Source of the DNA: Aureococcus anophagefferens
Lineage: Eukaryota; Sar; Pelagophyceae; Pelagomonadales; Pelagomonadaceae
DNA: 64,000 bases
Direction of reading: 5' to 3'
Assembly: GCF_000186865.1 (NCBI RefSeq)
Contig: NW_008705563.1
Location: forward strand, 2,288,286 to 2,352,285
Shown: piece after piece, positions 60,318 to 64,000 of the stretch
Layout: each line of letters starts with the position of its first letter
Numbering within the stretch: the first letter of the stretch is position 1
Made by a program: the position numbers and the translations under genes
Notes under the pieces: model-generated
Database searches by the model: none
Seen by the model: the letters and a program-made list of their open reading frames with translations, nothing else
Told to the model about the DNA's origin: nothing

Positions 60318-62341
60318 GGTGGAGTGTGTCTGCGGTGGGGGCGCGGCGGTGAGCGGGTGCGACGGTGTGGTGGTGCGTGGCGCGCGCGTTGCAATGGCGT
60401 GGTGGGTGGCGTGGCGCGCGGCGCGGCGCGCGCGGCGTCTCGCGGCGCGAGGACGCGCGCGGTTGCATTGCGGTGGTGGTAGGGTGGATGGGGGAGAGTG
60501 GGGAGAGGTGTCGCTTGCACGAAGCGGGTGGACTCACGTGTGTGGTTGCGATAGAGTTCGACGAGTGTGCTTGGGTTTGTTCGACAAGTCAGGCCGGTTT
60601 GAGGTAGGGGCCCCACGGACGCCCTGCGGCCCGGCTGTCCTGCCTAAAGTCCTCCCTCAGTCCTGCGCAGTCCTCCCGGCGGTGTCCCGGCCGCGTCCCG
60701 GCGCCGTCCCGGCGCCGTCCCGGCGTCCCGGCCGCGTCCCGCCGCCGTCCCGGCTCCGTCCCGCCGCCGTCCCGGCTCCGTCCCGGCGCGTCCTCCGGGT
60801 CGCGGTCCTGGCCAGGTCCTCCCGGGGTCCTGGGCCGTCCCGCCTTAGTCCTGGCCACGTCCTGCGCCGTCCTGCGGCTGTCCCGCGCCGGGTCGCCTGG
60901 GTCGGCGGCCCGGCCGCCGACCTGCGCCGTCCCCCGGCCGTCCCGCGGCGCGGGACGCCTGGGACGCCGTGGCCGGCGCCGCGGAGCGGCGCCGGCGCGT
61001 CCGACGCCGGCGCGCGGCTGCGCTACGTGCACGTGGCCGCGCACGCCGTCACAGGAGTGCATGCGCTGCTCGCGGCGCCGCACGCTACGCATTTGCTGCG
61101 CCGTCGATCGTCGCTCGGTCTGCGGGCCGACGAGGAGCTCGACGCGTCGAGCGCGACGAGTGCGCGCGGCGCGCGCGGCGCCCACGTCGTGGCGACGAAG
61201 TTGACGGACGCGGCGACGGCGACGAAGTCGCCGAGCGCCGACGAGTCCGTCGCGCTCGACGCGATCGCGCTCTCCGCCGGCGACGCGACGAAGTCCTCGC
61301 GGGCATGCTCGCTCACCTCGGAGCGACGCCGACGCGGTCCGCGCCCGACGCGCGCGCCATCAGCCGAACGATCTCCGACGCCGCGGAGAACGCACTCCCG
61401 CGCGGAGCGCGCGGCGAGAACGCGCGGAGAGCGCGCGCGCTCACGGCCTCCGGCCGGCCGACCTCCGACCACGCGCGCGCGTCCTACTAGCTAGTTTCCG
61501 TGTCGTAGATTGAAGTGGGGCCAGTTTCCGGAGCGCTGGTGTCCGGGTGGGTTGCCACGCCACCGAGATTCGTCGCCGCCCCTCGGAGTTTGGCGCTCCG
61601 CGAGGACCGCGCCCGCCGGCCCACCTGAGCGCGAGCTCGAGCTCGCCTCGGGCCGGGCATCGACGCGGCCCCGAACGGGCGACGGATTTTTTTGTTCGAC
61701 TGGGGGAGTCTACCCCAGTTGGCCGAAGGTGGCCAGCCGCCGCGTGGGACTTTTTGTGCCCCCAGAGTCGCGCTGGGGGCCCCGCGTGAGGAGCTTTTTT
61801 CGTGAATTTCACATCCTGAGTAGGCGGCGTCGAAGGCCGTGCGCGTCCTCGACCCACCGGGTCGGTGTCCCGTGTGCGGTCTCGGCGCACCGGAGCGTGC
61901 AACGGATGGCAGTGACCGAACTGCTTCATCCCGCTCCGGCCCGAGCTTTTAGCGTCTTCTCAGGACGGGGTCATCGGGCTTCCTCGTGCCATGCTGAGCA
62001 CACCCTCCCCAGCACCGCAGGTCCGTGAATCGTTTTGGGCGCGCGCGGTCCGCGACGGTTCGACCCCGATCGAGTGCGCGCGGCCGCGCGACGCGCGGCC
62101 GCGCGGAGTAGCGGCCCGACCTCGGCGACGCGCGTCGTGGCCGCGAGTCGCGCGCGGGGGAGGCGCGGGTCGGCCATCGCGCGGACGGACGTCGCTTCGC
62201 GCCGAAAATCCTCGTCGCCAAAGCTCATTCCGTATCCGGCCCGCGCTCCGTCGAACTCACTTTGCACCGCGTTGCAACGCTTCCACGGCGGTGCATGGGT
62301 ACTGAGGAATCCGCCTGCAACGCGCGCACGCCGCACATGCC
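60318..62341. other. long non-coding or unresolved GC-rich stretch
   Basis: Upstream of the LHC gene. Positions about 60670-60800 are a degenerate minisatellite of GTCCCGGC-type units. The open frames in 60960-61490 and 61510-62028 are compositional and show no domain. The region between 61640 and 61820 has GGGG/T-run character but no recognisable RNA gene. Confidence 0.45.
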
Positions 62342-62696
62342 NNNNNNNNNNNNNNNNNNNNNNNNNNNNNNNNNNNNNNNNNNNNNNNNNNNNNNNNNNN
62401 NNNNNNNNNNNNNNNNNNNNNNNNNNNNNNNNNNNNNNNNNNNNNNNNNNNNNNNNNNNNNNNNNNNNNNNNNNNNNNNNNNNNNNNNNNNNNNNNNNNN
62501 NNNNNNNNNNNNNNNNNNNNNNNNNNNNNNNNNNNNNNNNNNNNNNNNNNNNNNNNNNNNNNNNNNNNNNNNNNNNNNNNNNNNNNNNNNNNNNNNNNNN
62601 NNNNNNNNNNNNNNNNNNNNNNNNNNNNNNNNNNNNNNNNNNNNNNNNNNNNNNNNNNNNNNNNNNNNNNNNNNNNNNNNNNNNNNNNNNNNNNNN
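62342..62696. other. assembly gap (355 N)
   Basis: Run of N that cuts the PdxT-like gene after about 33 codons. Confidence 0.99.
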
Positions 62697-62794
62697 CGCG
62701 TGCGCGCGCCGAGGCCCGCGAGCACGGCCACGTGCTCCTCGACGGAGCCCTGGATCGCGAGCACGCCGACGAGCGGGCCGTCGTCGTCGGCCAT
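62697..62794 (-). CDS. PDX2: PdxT-like glutaminase subunit of PLP synthase, N-terminus only
   Basis: The ATG at 62794 is followed by 32 codons up to the gap. The sequence PLVGVLAIQGSVEEHVAVLA is the start of the class I glutamine amidotransferase PdxT/Pdx2 (family form VGVLALQGAxxEH), which supplies ammonia to Pdx1 for pyridoxal phosphate synthesis. The catalytic Cys/His/Glu lie in the missing part. Nothing on the far side of the gap (below 62342) is clearly its continuation, so the gap or a scaffold joint may have removed it. Confidence 0.7.
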
Positions 62795-62920
62795 GGCGTT
62801 TGTGGGATACGCGCGGCGCTCGCAGAGGGCTGGCGCGGCACGCAGCGGTGCTGTCTCTCCAGTCAGAGGCAAGTTCCGCGATCGCTGAAGTCTGCAACTT
62901 GACGGCAAGGACCGCTCCCG

Positions 62921-64000
62921 TTACGCCTCCCGCAGCGCGTCGTGCAGGGGCGACAGCGTCGGCAGCTCGACGCCGGCCTCCGGGTCGGGCGGCTTCGGCG
63001 CCGGCGTGCAGCACGTCGTCTCGCCCCCGCGCGGCGGCGGCGGCACCGGGAGGAGCGCGTCCGCGACGTCCGCGAGGACCTCGGCCGCGACGTCGTCGAG
63101 CCCGTCGTCGGCGTCGTCCTCCGCGGCCTCGACGACGGGCCGCCGGTTGCGCGCCGCGGCCTTGAGGCAGCGCGCGACGCGCGCGATCGCCAGGGGCCGC
63201 GCGGGCGGCGCGCGCGCGCCCCGGAGGCTCGGGTCCGCGCGCCGCCGCGCGAGGCCCGGCTCGTCGGCCGCGCCGTGGCAGAGGGAAAAGTAGGCATAGA
63301 GCGACGGCGACACGGCGCGGTAGTCGACGCCGAGCGCGTACGGCGCGAGCGGCGGCCGCGGCGGCGCCGCGAGCCGCGCGTTCGAGAGCGGGCCCGGCGG
63401 CGGCGGCGGGTCCGCGTCGCCGCCCCTGGGCGGCGCGTAGAAGGCCCAGGACCGCCAGGCGCGGAGCCACTCCTCGTCGACCAGATAGAGCACGTCGCTC
63501 GGGTCCGTCGGCCGCGGCGGGTCGAGGCTCCGCGCGACGCGCGGCTCCTCCTCGCGCCACACGCTGTCCACGTCGACGCGCAGCAAGCCCTCGAGGAGCG
63601 CGGGGCTGTAGGCGCCTACAAGCAGGCCCAGGGACCGGTGCAGCGCCATGAAGCGCCGCGCGAGGACGCGGCCGATCTCCGCGGGCGTCTTCCGCCGCCG
63701 AAAGTCCTCCTGCTTCCGCGCGCGCTGCAGCAGGCCGCGCACGCGGCACAGGGGCTTCAGCGCCCGGTAGGACGCGGCGTCGACGAGGCGCAGCTCCCGG
63801 AGCTCCGTCGCCTGGAGCCGCGCGAGCGCGTCCGCGACGGCCTCCGCGGGCGCGCTCTCGACGGTCGTGACCCGGCCGCAGTAGGACACCTCGAAGTCGA
63901 ACTCGAGGATCGCCGTGCGGTCCGGGTCCAACGCCCAGCGCGCGCCGACGCAGCGCGTCGCCAACAGGCCGCACGCGCGGCGCCGGCGGGACCGCGGCGC
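62921..64000 (-). CDS. DUSP-domain protein, 5' end beyond right edge (partial)
   Basis: The frame is open from the right edge and stops at 62921-62923. Around residue 150 from the edge it reads DVLYLVDEEWLRAWRSWAFY, then PGPLSNARL, LGVDYRAVSPSLYAYFSLCHG. This is the tripod-like DUSP domain of ubiquitin-specific proteases (WLxxW, PGPIxN, DYxxV). No USP catalytic Cys or His box is in the visible part, and the C-terminus is acidic and Pro-rich. It could be the tail of a deubiquitinase or a stand-alone DUSP adaptor. Confidence 0.6.
   Translation of the reverse strand, partial: APRSRRRRACGLLATRCVGARWALDPDRTAILEFDFEVSYCGRVTTVESAPAEAVADALARLQATELRELRLVDAASYRALKPLCRVRGLLQRARKQEDFRRRKTPAEIGRVLARRFMALHRSLGLLVGAYSPALLEGLLRVDVDSVWREEEPRVARSLDPPRPTDPSDVLYLVDEEWLRAWRSWAFYAPPRGGDADPPPPPGPLSNARLAAPPRPPLAPYALGVDYRAVSPSLYAYFSLCHGAADEPGLARRRADPSLRGARAPPARPLAIARVARCLKAAARNRRPVVEAAEDDADDGLDDVAAEVLADVADALLPVPPPPRGGETTCCTPAPKPPDPEAGVELPTLSPLHDALREA

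Noticed and set aside
60670..60800. Regularly spaced repeats upstream of the LHC gene considered as a CRISPR-like array
   Set aside because: The units are degenerate 8-10 bp GTCCCGGC-type repeats with no spacers; it is a minisatellite in a eukaryotic genome.
60960..62028. Several plus- and minus-strand open frames of 150-430 codons
   Set aside because: Composition-driven, no hydrophobic core or motif, and no consistent frame between neighbouring stretches.
1..64000. tRNA, rRNA, transposase or viral genes
   Set aside because: None recognised on either strand; the introners here are non-coding and no autonomous partner lies in the window.

Overview
The window is nuclear DNA from a compact, very GC-rich eukaryotic alga. 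It carries a fucoxanthin-type light-harvesting protein, a mitochondrial ribosomal protein bL35, U1-70K and a spliceosomal cyclophilin. It also has spliceosomal introns and PAN, ShK and MYND expansions typical of stramenopiles. The cyanase, the LHC protein and especially the transposon-like introns suggest a pelagophyte close to Aureococcus anophagefferens. That assignment is inference from gene content and memory; no search was run.

Layout. 1-5 kb: a PH-like gene running off the left edge, a secreted SEA-like protein, and an SLC12 cation-chloride cotransporter with five introns. 5-16 kb: a DUF2235-like hydrolase, an F-box-like gene, a C2/DysF protein, a class V aminotransferase, and a multi-PH/MyTH4 protein interrupted by an assembly gap. 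16-26 kb: cyclophilin, surface proteins, an OafA-like acyltransferase-SGNH protein, an ankyrin-MYND protein, a truncated LPMO-like gene and U1-70K. 26-38 kb: a PAN-domain membrane protein, a tandem array of three MYND-RING-Sel1 genes plus a diverged fourth copy, and a ShK-tubulin-tyrosine-ligase-like protein. 38-48 kb: one giant five-exon gene (about 2,960 aa, SZT2-like). 48-64 kb: a CadD-like membrane protein, a PBP/Dph6-like fusion, a CIA30 protein, cyanase, an EF-hand/PH/kinase, a DM9 protein, bL35m, an LHC protein, a PdxT fragment at a second gap, and a DUSP-domain protein at the right edge.

The main signal is intronic. Ten introns are near-identical copies of two short terminal-inverted-repeat elements: family 1 with 7 copies of 166-210 bp, and family 2 with 3 copies of exactly 192 bp. 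Each is flanked by an 8-bp direct repeat, and each forms an intron that restores the reading frame when removed with one repeat copy. The donor (GT or GC) lies in the duplicated target and the acceptor AG is the end of the element. These match the introner elements already described in A. anophagefferens. Additional observations here are a central hairpin core shared by both families, one-sided decay of element ends in older copies, the use of both orientations, and two short introns (67 and 75 bp) that look like a third family with no inverted repeats. Exon phases were checked by hand and add up for every gene built this way.

Most genes are single-exon or nearly so, closely packed on both strands, and are not organised into operons.
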